Below, piece after piece: positions 47,701-57,690 of a DNA stretch of 64,000 nucleotides. Origin of the DNA: Owenia fusiformis (Eukaryota; Annelida; Polychaeta; Sabellida; Oweniidae). Both the position numbers and the translations under genes were made by a program. The DNA lies in NCBI GenBank assembly GCA_903813345.2, contig CAIIXF020000010.1, positions 25,816,425 to 25,880,424 on the forward strand. Reading direction: 5' to 3'. Each line of letters starts with the position of its first letter. Within the stretch, counting starts at the first letter, position 1. The notes under the pieces are model-generated. The model did not search any database, had not been told where the DNA came from, and saw nothing but the letters and a program-made list of their open reading frames with translations.

Positions 47701-50207
47701 AATAAAATATTAAAATGAGGGGAGTAAGTATTCAATATGGAACAGCGTTGATTTTCCTATTCAACTCTTTCCGCCGAGACTGGTGTACATTCCATACGTT
47801 ACATTCCATATAAGGTGTACTGACGTCATGAGTAATCAAAGTTTTTAACAAATCCTAAAAGTTTTTTATCCTTAGTCCTAAAACTGTCAACATCCGCAGG
47901 ATAAATGCTCCTTTATTCCATGTTAAATGTCGATATGTCTTCGGAAGTCGATTCTATTTATCATTAAACTCCTATGGTTGGCATTGGCAAGTCATGATAC
48001 AGCGGTGTGGAATTTGCTATCTCGCCAGTTGTTTTTACCTCATGATCTTTACCAGAAGTGTTATATTAAGCCAGGGTGTACAGTACAAGGCTCCAATTTG
48101 CAGCTTGCTCCTGGGTTATTTCGGTATCCCATTTCTCAGCATAAACAAAATTTCACTAAACATAAACTTTGATCCTAGTTGCTAAATCCAATAAACTTTT
48201 TCAATGAATGAATGATAGACACTAATAGTTGGCAAGTGGTATTTTTGGCTTGTATAAAAATATTAAAGTACTTTAAAGTATGGTTTTAACATCTCACACT
48301 GAAGTCTAACTCTTATCAGCCCCAATCGGGCGTACATCATTTAAGATATGGTTTATAATAAAATCGATCAATTTTTATGTTGAAATAATAACCAATGCTG
48401 ATAATTAAGACCATTTAGTCATAGAGGTATGATGTGATTATTAAATCTGTTAATAATTAATTGTATAGTTTTGCATTGATGGTCATTTTAAAAGTAATAG
48501 TCTTAATAATGATTTTTTAATTCATTTAAAGATGTTCTTCTCCCCCTACTTCAACAACAGTTGAAGTAGATAGGGGGAGGGGTCTAGGGTACATTATAAT
48601 TAATCCAAAATCCGTTTGATTCCTTGAATTCAGGTTCATGCGACCAAAAACAAAATAAGATACGAACAGATCAGTATGATTAAAACGTTTCGTTGAGAGG
48701 GGGAAGTCTCTGGGTAGCTGGGAACATACAGTAGATACTAGATAGGGTTGGGATTCGCGGGAAACTTTAAGAAATTGATTTCACTTACATCTGTGAGTCT
48801 TTTTTCTTTGGTTTCTAGTTGGTTGTTGGCTTCAGCTAACTGTTCTTGAGCTTGGTCCAGTTCATTTTCTAATAATGTTACTCTCTTCTGTAAGTTAGCG
48901 AGCTCCTCTTCTTGCTGGAAGACAGAAAATAAAAAAAACTAATTATGAATCTTGTAACAACAAAACTGATCTAATATGATATAAGTGAGCAATATAGGGG
49001 CATAGATAAAGTAAACTGAATTGTCCATCTTAATCAAGATCTTTAAAGAACAAAGGGAGCATAAAGTTATGTTTGAGTGACTCTTTTTAGGCTGGGGGGG
49101 GGGGGTTGATATACCAAGTATGATATACCAAAAAATGAAAATAAAAATGAAAACAATCACATTTGGATTCAATATTTTATCTGTCACAAATATATCCTAT
49201 ATTTTAATATAGGATATATGAACAGTAAATATCTAAGTGTCTAAGATAATTGTAAAAATATTCTGCAAATGTAATTCAAAATGGCGGCTATGCGATAATT
49301 GGCATTAATTATGTATGTGCTAAGAGGGGGTGAGGTAAGTTTATGGAAAAGCAATATGATTTGCGAAACACTGCCAAATGTTAGGGGTCATATATCAAAC
49401 ATGGCGGATATTGGTTTAAATATAGCATCAGTGGCAGATATGCTTATCTTCCGAACAGTTATAATCTCTTAATCTCATAATTTGATGAGTAAAATGATAT
49501 GCTTTCAATTAACCACTGCATTAAATATAGCATATTTTAGATGGCTTTAGATAAGACCGTATCTAGATAAAATTAATTAAAGGCCCAACTTTTGTTTTTC
49601 TAATTTTCGAGTAGTGTGTAATGGCAAAGAAGAACCCCATAAGTTTCTAAATTTTTACTGTTTGCTTCACTTTATGCTTCTTTCGGCAGAATCCAAGCAC
49701 CCCTCCCCAAAAGGTTCAAAATTCAAATCAAATACACCAAGTGTTTTGAAGATTCTGAATTTCCCGTTTTATAACAGTTATTCAAATGAATTTGTTTTTA
49801 TTGCATAAGCTTAGACGTTAACCATTAGTACATGTAATATATCAAAATTAATAATACCCTAAAATGCTCTCAAGTGACCTATGAAACGAAGGTCGTGACC
49901 TAATTAATTTGATTCATCTGGGTGATCAAATCAAAGTAAGTTTTTCGGCAAATAAAAATAACTTTTGAAGGAATATTTTGCTGAGTTAGTATACTTTTAA
50001 ACGTTCTGAATTATATGTTAAGCCGATTTTAAACTAAACAAAGTGTGTGTGTAGGGGGGGGGGGGGGGGTTAATAAAAATGTACATTTCTTACCTTGCTT
50101 GATTTCTGTTCGAAATCTTTCAACTGTTGGTCTAGCTGATCTGCTTTGTCCAAAGCATTCTCCTTCTCAGACTTCATAGCCTGCATTTTCTTTTTAATGG
50201 CATCCAT
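14217..50207 (-). CDS. Tropomyosin gene with multiple alternative exon sets
   Basis: The canonical path uses exons 1a, 2, 3, one each of exons 4, 5, 6 and 8, exon 7, and one exon 9. Exon lengths are 114, 126, 134, 118, 71, 76, 63, 70 and 83 nt, matching the classical tropomyosin exon plan, and total 284 residues. The protein begins [12 protein letters not shown], is an uninterrupted heptad coiled coil, and contains family hallmarks [29 protein letters not shown] and [18 protein letters not shown]. Tropomyosin dimers polymerise along actin filaments, controlling myosin access in muscle and filament identity in other cells. A short form from exon 1b would be 252 residues. Alternatives: two N-termini x 3 x 2 x 2 x 2 x 4 gives 192 possible products if independent. 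Double inclusion of any alternative pair shifts the frame, enforcing exclusivity. Confidence 0.97.
14790..15035 (+). pseudogene. Mariner/IS630-type transposase relic, 3' part
   Basis: The + frame contains [20 protein letters not shown] followed by [13 protein letters not shown]. This resembles the NPxDFFLWGYLK region near the last catalytic residue of Tc1/mariner/IS630 transposases. Only a short segment survives, and it begins exactly where the duplicated exon block ends. Assignment is by motif memory only. Confidence 0.4.
15410..15690 (+). pseudogene. Mariner-type transposase relic
   Basis: The + frame gives [13 protein letters not shown], an in-frame stop, then [10 protein letters not shown]. 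This resembles the SPDLAPSDYHLF..FxSDEEV region of mariner transposases. Further on, [11 protein letters not shown] resembles the CIxxxGDYFEK end. Stops and frame changes interrupt it, so it is dead. Confidence 0.5.
15700..19320. other. Tropomyosin intron/3' region, mostly repeats
   Basis: Apart from repeat A (16121-16452) and a segment near 17885-18270 that resembles 53385-53745 in the same orientation, no gene is seen. The open frames at 16763-17167 (minus) and 18343-18720 (plus) show no recognisable similarity. Confidence 0.5.
16121..16452 (-). repeat. Interspersed repeat A, copy 1
   Basis: Inverted relative to 53036-53342. Shared landmarks include GGTGCAACAATTAGTG, TTTCAGCTGATATT, a GGTGGATCTTAAAA-like segment and AATTTACACTTCTTAATGCT. 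Moderately diverged, non-coding. Confidence 0.75.
19325..20256. mobile_element. Foldback element carrying a nested insertion
   Basis: Outer inverted ends match over about 30 bp (ATGTGTTC, then CGTTTGGGCATCCGG). Weaker inverted similarity extends to about 130 bp (ATATTGACGTA and AACTATTTACAAAA on both arms). The tandem-module element at 19465-19948 lies inside. No target duplication was resolved. Confidence 0.5.
19465..19948 (+). mobile_element. Tandem-module element (copy 3), degraded
   Basis: Contains repeated GGCGGCCATTNTGAAATT-like modules, a short GGACGG remnant, and the family 3' end GTTCGGCGGGAT (19933-19944). The left partner is poorly preserved. Same family as 2670-3442 and 59433-60421. 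Confidence 0.5.
20475..22700 (-). repeat. Duplicated terminal-exon block, proximal copy
   Basis: Matches 13400-14785 but is longer, with about 0.8 kb of extra sequence between roughly 21560 and 22390 and a small extra segment near 20796-20845. It carries exon 9-3 and its 3' UTR. Confidence 0.85.
21308..21390 (-). CDS. Tropomyosin exon 9-3 (alternative terminal)
   Basis: 83 nt to stop. The acceptor is GTTTGTTTCAG. It encodes [20 protein letters not shown] then FAEFVGN. It sits in a block duplicated at 13.4-14.8 kb. A minus-strand AATAAA is at 20549-20544. Confidence 0.94.
21391..25554 (-). other. Introns and 3' UTRs between terminal exons 9-1, 9-2 and 9-3
   Basis: Outside exon 9-2 and the duplicated block I see no further exon or element in these stretches. 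Confidence 0.5.
23576..23658 (-). CDS. Tropomyosin exon 9-2 (alternative terminal)
   Basis: 83 nt to stop. The acceptor is TATATTGCAG. It encodes [20 protein letters not shown] then FTEILGY, the version nearest the common muscle C-terminus. A possible AATAAA lies at 22622-22627 on the minus strand. Confidence 0.94.
25555..25637 (-). CDS. Tropomyosin exon 9-1 (alternative terminal)
   Basis: 83 nt to stop, entered in phase 1 after the acceptor CATTTTGCAG. It encodes [20 protein letters not shown] then FTELQGL and a TAA stop. It is the most divergent C-terminus, lacking the usual final GY. A TTTATT at 24722-24727 (AATAAA on the minus strand) is a possible poly(A) signal. Confidence 0.92.
25638..29625 (-). 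other. Intron between exon 8-2 and exon 9-1
   Basis: About 4 kb of AT-rich intron without recognised exons. The open frames here show no similarity and no splice-compatible heptad sequence. Confidence 0.55.
29626..29695 (-). CDS. Tropomyosin exon 8-2 (alternative)
   Basis: 70 nt, same phases as exon 8-1. The acceptor is TCAATCATAG and the donor GAAGGTAGA. It encodes [20 protein letters not shown] then QAE, strongly diverged from exon 8-1 after AEHR and containing a cysteine. Confidence 0.9.
30169..30238 (-). CDS. Tropomyosin exon 8-1 (alternative)
   Basis: 70 nt, phase 0 to 1. The acceptor is TATGTTTAG and the donor GAAGGTAGC. It encodes [20 protein letters not shown] then RLE. Confidence 0.94.
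30482..30544 (-). CDS. Tropomyosin exon 7
   Basis: 63 nt, phase 0/0. The acceptor is CTTTACAG and the donor GATGTGAGT. It encodes [20 protein letters not shown] then D. Only one version was found. Confidence 0.96.
30545..31576 (-). other. Intron between exon 6-2 and exon 7
   Basis: About 1.0 kb of AT-rich intron; nothing recognised. Confidence 0.6.
31577..31652 (-). CDS. Tropomyosin exon 6-2 (alternative)
   Basis: 76 nt. The acceptor is AATTTTACAG and the donor GAGGTAAAT. It encodes [20 protein letters not shown] then ISEQE, nearly invariant across muscle tropomyosins. Confidence 0.95.
31911..31986 (-). CDS. Tropomyosin exon 6-1 (alternative)
   Basis: 76 nt. The acceptor is TTTTTACAG and the donor AAGGTGAGT. 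It encodes [20 protein letters not shown] then VQEEK, the less conserved version. Confidence 0.93.
32857..32927 (-). CDS. Tropomyosin exon 5-2 (alternative)
   Basis: 71 nt. The acceptor is TTTAATTCAG and the donor GTCGTGAGT. It encodes [20 protein letters not shown] then SAES. Same phase as exon 5-1; including both would shift the frame. Confidence 0.94.
33155..33225 (-). CDS. Tropomyosin exon 5-1 (alternative)
   Basis: 71 nt. The acceptor is GTCTTTAG and the donor GGCGTGAGT, phase 0 to 2. It encodes [20 protein letters not shown], the classic invertebrate sequence. Confidence 0.95.
33226..37136 (-). other. Intron between exon 4-3 and exon 5-1
   Basis: AT-rich intron of about 3.9 kb. The open frames here (for example 35854-36312) lack recognisable similarity. 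Nothing else seen. Confidence 0.55.
37137..37254 (-). CDS. Tropomyosin exon 4-3 (alternative)
   Basis: 118 nt. The acceptor is ACAACTGTAG and the donor GAGGTGACT. It encodes [20 protein letters not shown] through [11 protein letters not shown]. It follows exon 4-2 after an intron of only 112 nt. The motif GGTCATGCAGTCAC spanning its donor recurs about 90 bp downstream in the intron. Confidence 0.92.
37367..37484 (-). CDS. Tropomyosin exon 4-2 (alternative)
   Basis: 118 nt. The acceptor is TTCTCTGTAG and the donor GAGGTGACG. It encodes [20 protein letters not shown] through [11 protein letters not shown], the version closest to published invertebrate muscle tropomyosins as I recall them. Confidence 0.95.
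37898..38015 (-). CDS. Tropomyosin exon 4-1 (alternative)
   Basis: 118 nt. The acceptor is TTTGTGCCCAG and the donor GAGGTAGGA. It encodes [20 protein letters not shown] through HEAERKYDE. It is the most divergent of the three exons 4 in its middle part. Confidence 0.93.
38016..40570 (-). other. Intron between exon 3 and exon 4-1
   Basis: AT-rich intron. No exon, RNA gene or clear mobile element seen. Confidence 0.6.
40571..40704 (-). CDS. Tropomyosin exon 3
   Basis: 134 nt. The acceptor is TTTTGTAG and the donor GAGGTAAAC, phase 0 to 2. It encodes [20 protein letters not shown] through [13 protein letters not shown]. All isoforms pass through it. Confidence 0.96.
40705..45590 (-). other. 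Intron between exon 1b and exon 3
   Basis: About 4.9 kb of AT-rich intron. I see no further exon or RNA gene. The open frame on the + strand at 44563-44994 has no recognisable similarity and is probably chance. Confidence 0.6.
45591..45734 (-). CDS. Tropomyosin exon 1b (short isoform N-terminus)
   Basis: 48 codons beginning [17 protein letters not shown] and ending EEKRKRAD. The donor is GATGTATGT, phase 0. It matches the position, size and character (short serine-rich start, then heptads) of the alternative first exon used for low-molecular-weight tropomyosins from an internal promoter. Confidence 0.9.
45735..47010 (-). promoter_or_regulatory. Presumed promoter region of short tropomyosin isoforms
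   Basis: The sequence just upstream of exon 1b must hold the internal promoter if exon 1b is a first exon. I see no diagnostic TATA or CArG box. The + strand open frames here (45472-46023, 46240-46614) look like chance. Confidence 0.25.
47011..47619 (-). CDS. Candidate tropomyosin head exon, 203 codons, phase 0/0
   Basis: An uninterrupted 609-nt frame is bounded by a strong acceptor (TTCCTTTGCCTTCAG) and a strong donor (GAGAAGGGTAAGAA). Entry and exit are both phase 0, so it can join exon 2 to exon 3 or serve as an alternative start into exon 3. An internal ATG (47598, context AACATGG) would give 196 residues. The product is not coiled coil: a polar N-terminal part with CACGD, a very basic block ([26 protein letters not shown]), an acidic stretch ([15 protein letters not shown]), then SRRRG and a hydrophobic C-terminal part. 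I recognise no domain. It lies in the same slot as exon 1b. It could instead belong to a nested gene, but no other compatible exon is visible nearby. Confidence 0.6.
47620..48788 (-). other. Intron between exon 2 and the candidate head exon
   Basis: AT-rich, with no recognised exon. A minus-strand GGTACGTAG near 47697 is a possible donor of a small upstream untranslated exon, but this is weak. Confidence 0.4.
48789..48914 (-). CDS. Tropomyosin exon 2
   Basis: 42 codons from [19 protein letters not shown] to KEKRLTD. The acceptor is CTGTCTTCCAG and the donor GATGTAAGT, phase 0 at both ends. The size is exactly that of canonical exon 2. Confidence 0.95.
48915..50093 (-). other. Intron 1 of tropomyosin
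   Basis: Contains poly-G tracts near 49096 and 50054. No exon seen. Confidence 0.6.
50094..50207 (-). CDS. Tropomyosin exon 1a (long isoform N-terminus)
   Basis: Encodes 38 residues beginning [20 protein letters not shown], the near-universal start of long tropomyosins that forms the head-to-tail overlap. The donor is AAGGTAAGA, and it ends in phase 0. Confidence 0.96.
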
Positions 50208-50480
50208 TTTGTTAGTTTTCTGCTACTTCCACCGGAGAACTTAGAAACAATTTGGGAGGAGATCCGTACTACCACTGCCTATCGCTGTATCCACAATGGC
50301 CGAGAACAGTTAGTGCTAGAGACTGCTGAAGTGATATCTGATCTCTTCACGTAAATAGCAGGAATGTTGGTTGGTTGCTGATGCTGCTGGCCTATTAGCA
50401 GACGGCCCACATCTTGTGATGACCTCTGAACCGGCTACGTCATCGTGAGGAATATACTATTACGCCCATGTTTGGAAGCA
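50208..50480 (-). promoter_or_regulatory. Tropomyosin 5' UTR and candidate promoter
   Basis: On the minus strand a TATATT motif lies about 240 nt upstream of the ATG. A near-CArG box (CCAAACATGG, one mismatch to CC(A/T)6GG) is at 50474-50465. CArG boxes bind SRF in muscle promoters. The match is imperfect and position-based only. Confidence 0.3.
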
Positions 50481-52900
50481 AGGAGGCCGGACTGACAAAA
50501 CTAGCTTCAATACTGGCTGATAATCCCCATTAATCTAAGACCACAAAATATACATGAGAGCAGTGGGAGCACATGGTTCTGCATACATTACATTAACATC
50601 TCATGCATACAGAGTGGTTATATGGGGTAACCATATGATCAAGTGCAAGATGAATTCGTTAATAAGGTATAAACAATTGAATAGTTCATATTGGCCTACC
50701 TCTGAAATCAGTAGTATGAAATGTGGCACCCGATACCTTCAAAAACAATAAATTGATTAAGTTTAGTTTTTTGAGTGTCATTCATTTCCTTATTGAAATA
50801 TTTGGAACCATAGTATTTCCGTCAGACTTTTGAAAAATGTACCATTCATTCTATGAATATTTGTCTAAAGGAAACAAAGGGGAAGTTATTACTATTAGTG
50901 GCAAATTGTAGATGTGATCGTTCATTATATACTTTCAAGGACAGAATCATTTATAAACACCCTTTTGAGTGACAAATATTTCCAATTTTTCTTTATTAAT
51001 GAAAAGTATATCAAATAGTTCAATATAATTCACTTTGCTAATTCCATATGCTAACAAGTTAAAAATTATCCTCGTTTGCATGTGAAGATCAACCCCTGGT
51101 TCACATGCGTCTGTGATGTAACCCAAACTTTGAAATATATAATGTTCATTATTCTCTTCTTTCATATCATAATAATGTGGAACTCGAGTTGTTACTAACG
51201 TTACCCATTGATGTACTAATCCCAAGATAAGTTAACCCCATGTAAACCTGTTGAAACTTTGCATTAACCCTTTGTATGCTTAATTAATGTGGCTTCGATC
51301 ATCCTCGTCTATTGTAAAGTGTTAAATGGTGTAGCATATGATTGTACTTTATGTTTTTTTTCTTTGAAATTTGTTTCTTTTTCAGTGAGAAATGCTTTCA
51401 AAACTGACCTGTCTATTTTTAAGGGTTCAACTCAGCAGATGCCAGCTAAGAAGATATAGATACAGATAGGGCAGATGCGCAATGAAGCTAAGGTGTTCGC
51501 CGGCACTGTTATCGCTCAACTCAAAATAGCACGAAACATCTCATAAACATGAATTTCTGGCAAAGTCTGATATAATACACGAACTGGGAGGATTCTACTC
51601 TGAGCTCATCAGCTACATGTAGCATCATGGGACGAAGTCAATCATTCAGATTGTACTCTTTCAAATAGATTCTGCAATGTACAACGTACAACGCTACCCT
51701 CGTGGTATCATTCTTGCAAATGATGCAGGGTTCCCAAATTTGCTCGTACTGAAAGTCAATCCACATTTAATGCATTTATCTTCTGGTAGAATTGGTCCAG
51801 TGGCTACAATTTGTGAAATCCTGAGGTTTAAGGTTTTGCAAGAATAAACGTTTCGAAGAACTAACTATGCTGCGTTATTTTTATATCGATTTTGTTTTTG
51901 TTATAGTATATAAAAGGAAAAGTTATAGCCCTATAAGTAGCCATCATTTCGCTACTCGGCCCGAGAGAGGGTTTGTTAGTATTTCTATGTTCCAGGTACC
52001 GTTGGTCGCAGTGAAGACAATGCGTGCGAATAATGGTACTTCCCAGAGTCCTGGGTTTTTGGGACTTGAGTGAATAAAAGTGGTGAATAATTGGTTTTGA
52101 GTCAAGAACTCGAACCCAGAGAAGGACGAGTACATAGTCTTTCATCCGAAATCCATATCTATTAGTGAAATATCATTGACCATTTTGCTCATTTTCCATT
52201 CAAACAACTTTAAATGTGGTATGGTAAAATATGTACCATAAAATGTATACAATATGTGTTTCTAACTAAAATTTGACTTTCTATGACATAAAAATACATT
52301 CTTTCGGGTATTTTTATAAAATATGAAATAAAATCATTGTAATTATTTGAACACATAAAAGGATGTGATGAGTATAAGAATGCATTCCTCGGTTCCCTTA
52401 CACTAATTCCGAACATGTATTGATGATGTAAGTTCACATGGTGTATGGAAAATAATGCTGTAATTACAGGCAGATTCTTTTGACAGGTGAACGCCGGTAA
52501 AACAGACTGTTCATTGCTACTTTCATCCTTTCTTAAATACTTTAGTTCACTCTCTTCATTACATCTCTGCTCTATGCATTTACATTTAGCAACTCAGTTC
52601 ATTTATCATGTATAAGATATATACCGCAAACTTTTCGAGAGCATAACTTTCACAGTGAAATAACTAAAAAGCATTACGGTGACTAAAGTTCCCACATTTA
52701 AAAATGGTAGGAAATGTACGTTTTGTCTAGGCCTCACTATATCAACGGTTTCTTCATTTGGTTAGCGGAGAAATTGGGTATAGTTTCGTATTGGCTAACA
52801 ATTCCTTGATTTATTATGACCAGTTTATTTCCGGATGCTTGGAACATAGGGAAAACTTTTTTTTAGTTATATTCATTCTGTAAATCGTACGTTATATGAT
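50481..52900. other. Intergenic, nothing recognised
   Basis: AT-rich; no exon, RNA gene or clear element. Small opposing frames near 51861-52145 show no similarity. Confidence 0.5.
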
Positions 52901-53035
52901 TTTCCAAAATCATAGATGTAAAATAAACCTGCTTGGTGGAGCAAAACAGCACAATCGAAGGCCAACGGACAGGTTTACTCGCTGTTCATCCAAACGATAT
53001 GTCACAGCCAAACGCAGACAGGGGATATCGAGATT

Positions 53036-53342
53036 AAAGGTGCAACAATTAGTGGACCGGTGTCAAAATATATCTAAGTTTGGATATTTCAACAAGACTA
53101 ACATATATTTTGTTATCTCCAAAGAAACCCCCTGGGTGAACATCATTTCAGCTGATATTTCTCTTCGGAAATATGGTGGATCTTAAAAGTCTATAAGTGG
53201 GACTCCTTTAAGCTTTGAACTGAATTTACACTTCTTAATGCTGAAATTGATACATGTAGTTTATCCATACATTTTAAGAAAAAGTACAAAGAAGATGTTA
53301 AGCCGGCCAAATGTTGCCCTGATTGCTCAGGAAAATAAAATG
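53036..53342 (+). repeat. Interspersed repeat A, copy 2
   Basis: The inverse counterpart of 16121-16452. Sequence downstream to about 53745 also resembles 17885-18270, so a larger dispersed element may exist. No coding capacity recognised. Confidence 0.7.
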
Positions 53343-54499
53343 TATTGGTATCGATATGGTGAACTGAATTCAACAATGTTTTTCTCTTAAATTAATTATT
53401 GAAAACATTCTGTAAAGAAACACGGTCCTTTATGCAATGTTGACTGATTGACAACTATTTAATGCAAAAATAATTTATATAAATTTTATATAACTGTTTT
53501 TGCTAACATTTTTTGTTTTATAAGTGCAATTGTTTTTGTTCCTTTTTACCTATTCTTGAGAATGAAATAAAATATTTTTCCGAAGCTTCTTGGAACAAAA
53601 TAGCATATACAAGATTTTCTTAGATCTCTCAATATTATAGTTCTTTGTACAATTACAAAATTGAGAGACCTAAACACATTGTGTTTATGTCATTTTATTC
53701 AAATGAGGTCCGGATAGATGTTTCATTTCATTCCGAACATATGATACCAAGAGCAAAAGAAGTGTCTGATGTGTTTTCTAAAGCCAAGTTCACACAAACG
53801 GCGCTTTGATGGCGCTTTAATGCGGCGTGCAAAGCGGCTTTGTATAAAAATTTCAGAATTTTTTGATGACTGTTCTTAAGAGAAACGTGTGTTCAAAAAG
53901 TTCACCATAGTACCCATCCTTTAGAATTTTCTCTCTACAGGCCTTCTTTCCTCTTTAAACGAAAGTAACGTTTTCATCTCCAGCTCAAAGGTGGTCCTAA
54001 ATTTTAAATTGTGAGCCCATATTTTCAAACTGAGTCAAGATTTTCAGATAACATTAAGGTCCGACAATTTTTCACCGCAAAAGATTTTTCTTAAAAAATG
54101 TTCTAATAAGACAAGCGAACTGTGAACACTTGCCGGGTTGCCATAATAGTTGGGGAAGAGCCAAAACACTTGGGTAGCCCAGAACAACAGTTGGGCTTCC
54201 ACAATAAATCGTATCTCTTCAAGACTTTAAACAGTCAAAATAACAAACGTAAACTGTTTCTAATACTAGATGAATAAAATGATTTATGAGTAAAATACAC
54301 GTATGTGGGTTCAATAAACTTTTACACAAAGGAACATTGTATTGTTACCGCCGTCTTTTGCGGACAAACAATGTTTTTGATGTGTTAGCTTGAGGTCAAA
54401 TTTATTATTGATTAAACGATTTTATTATATCAGGCTGTATTATCAGAATTATTATACTTTTCTTCCCAGGTAATAATACATGTATTCTCCCATCTGTAA

Positions 54500-57400
54500 T
54501 TCATGTATATCAAAGTCAATGTTGTACCACAAGTTTCACATTGATAGTCCATGTCACAAAGTCCTTATACACCATAGTCCATATCACAAAGTCCGTGTAC
54601 TCAATAGTTCATGCATCACACAGTCCTTATACACCATAGTCCATATCACAATGTACGTGTACTCGATAGTTCATGCATCACACAGTCCTTATACACCATA
54701 GTCCATATCACAAAGTCTGTGTACTCGATAGTTCATGCATCACACAGTCCTTATACACCATAGTCCATATCACAAAGTCTGTGTACTCGATAATTCATGC
54801 ATCACACAGTCCTTATACACCATAGTCCATATCACAAAGTCTGTGTACTCGATAGTTCATGCATCACACAGTCCTTATACACCATAGTCCATATCACAAA
54901 GTCTGTGTACTCGATAGTTCATGCATCACACAGTCCTTATACACCATAGTCCATATCACAAAGTCTGTGTACTCGATAGTTCATGCATCATACAGTCGTT
55001 ATACGCCATAGTCCATATCACAAAGTCTGTGTACTCGATAGTTCATGCACCACACAGTCCTTATACACCATAGTCCATATCACAAAGTCTGTGTACTCGA
55101 TAGTTCATGCATCACACAGTCCTTATACACCATAGTCCATGTACTCGATAGTTCATGCACCACACAGTCCTTATACACCATAGTCCATATCACAAAGTCC
55201 ATGTACTCGATAGTTCATGCACCACACAGTCCTTATACACCATAGTCCATATCACAAAGTCCTTGTACTCGATAGTTCATGCACCACACAGTCCTTATAC
55301 ACCATAGTCCATATCACAATGTACGTGTACTCGATAGTTCATGCATCACACAGTCCTTATACACCATAGTCCATATCACAAAGTCTGTGTACTCGATAGT
55401 TCATGCATCACACAGTCCTTATACACCATAGTCCATATCACAAAGTCTGTGTACTCGATAGTTCATGCATCACACAGTCCTTATACACCATAGTCCATAT
55501 CACAAAGTCCGTGTACTCAATAGTTCATGCATCACACAGTCCTTATACACCATAGTCCATATCACAAAGTCCGTGTACTCAATAGTTCATGCATCACACA
55601 GTCCTTATACACCATAGTCCATATCACAATGTACGTGTATTCGATAGTTCATGCATCACACAGTCCTTATACACCATAGTCCATATCACAAAGTCTGTGT
55701 ACTCGATAGTTCATGCACCACACAGTCCTTATACACCATAGTCCATATCACAAAATCTGTGTACTCGATAGTTGATGCATCATACAGTTCTTATACACCA
55801 TAGTCCATATCACAAAGTCTGTGTACTCGATAGTTCATGCATCACACAGTCCTTATACGCCATAGTCCATATCACAAAGTCTGTGTACTCAATAGTTCAT
55901 GCACCACACAGTCCTTATACACCATAGTCCATATCACAAAATCTGTGTATTCGATAGTTCATGCATCACACAGTCCTTATACACCATAGTCCATATCACA
56001 AAGTCCGTGTACTCAATAGTTCATGCACCACACAGTCCTTATACACCATAGTCCATATCACAAAATCTGTGTACTCGATAGTTCATGCATCACACAGTCC
56101 TTATACACCATAGTCCATATCACAAAGTCTGTGTACTCGATAGTTCATGCATCACACAGTCCTTATACACCATAGTCCATATCACAAAATCTGTGTACTC
56201 GATAGTTCATGCACCACACAGTCCTTATGCACCATAGTCCATATCACAAAGTCTGTGTACTCGATAGTTCATGCATCACACAGTCCTTATACACCATAGT
56301 CCATATCACAAAGTCTGCGTACTCGATAGTTCATGCATCATACAGTCCCTATACACCATAGTCCATATCACAAAATCTGTGTACTCGATAGTTCATGCAC
56401 CACACAGTCCTTATACACCATAGTCCATATCACAAAATCTGTGTACTCGATAGTTGATGCATCATACAGTTCTTATACACCATAGTCCATATCACAAAGT
56501 CTGTGTACTCAATAGTTCATGCACCACACAGTCCTTATACACCATAGTCCATATCACAAAGTCCGTGTACTCGATAGTTCATGCACCACACAGTCCTTAT
56601 ACACCATAGTCCATATCACAAAGTCCGTGTACTCGATAGTTCATGCACCACACAGTCCTTATACACCATAGTCCATATCACAAAGTCTGTGTACTCGATA
56701 GTTCATGCATCACACAGTCCTTATACACCATAGTCCATATCACAAAGTCCGTGTACTCGATAGTTCATGCACCACACAGTCCTTATACACCATAGTCCAT
56801 ATCACAAAGTCTGTGTACTCGATAATTCATGCATCACATAGTCCTTATACACCATAGTCCATATCACAAAGTCCGTGTACTCGATAGTTCATGCATCACA
56901 CAGTCCTTATACACCATAGTCCATATCACAAAGTCTGTGTACTCGATAGTCCATGCACCACACCGTCCTTATACACCATAGTCCATATCACAAAATATGT
57001 GTACTCGATAGTTCATGCATCACACAGTCCTTATACACCATAGTCCATATCACAAAGTCTGTGTACTCGATAGTCAATGCACCACACAGTCCTTATACAC
57101 CATAGTCCATATCACAAAATATGTGTACTCGATAGTTCACGCATCACAGTCCTTATACACCATAGTCCATATCACAAAGTCAGTGTACTCGATAGTTCAT
57201 GCATCACACAGTCCTTATACACCATAGTCCATATCACAAAGTCCGTGTATTCGATAGTTCATGCACCACACAGTACTTATAGTCAATATCACAAAGTCTG
57301 TGTACTCGATAGTTCATGCACCACACAGTCCTTATAGTCCATATCACAAAGTCTGTGTACTCGATAGTTCATGCATCACACAGTCCTTATACACCATAGT

Positions 57401-57690
57401 CCATATCACAAAGTCTGTGTACTCGATAGTTCATGCATCACACAGTCCTTATACACCATAGTCCATATCAAAAAGTCCATGTACTCGATAGTTCATGCAT
57501 CACACAGTCCTTATACACCATAGTCCATATCACAAAGTCTGTGTACTCGATAGTTCATGCATCACACAGACCTTATACACCATAGTCCATATCACAAAGT
57601 CTGCGTACTCGATAGTTCATGCACCACACAGTCCTTATACACCATAGTCCATATCACAACATCCGTGTACTCGATAGTTTATGGATCACA
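54500..57690 (+). repeat. 62-bp satellite array (dimer of a 31-bp unit)
   Basis: About fifty head-to-tail copies of a 62-bp unit. Each contains CATAGTCCATATCACAAAGT, GTGTACTCGATAGTTCATGC and ATCACACAGTCCTTATACAC. The two halves (TCACAAAGTC..ATAGTTCATGCA and TCACACAGTC..ATAGTCCATA) are related, so the unit is a diverged dimer of a 31-bp monomer. Copies differ by a few substitutions at recurrent positions. The open frames inside are repeat artefacts. Confidence 0.97.
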
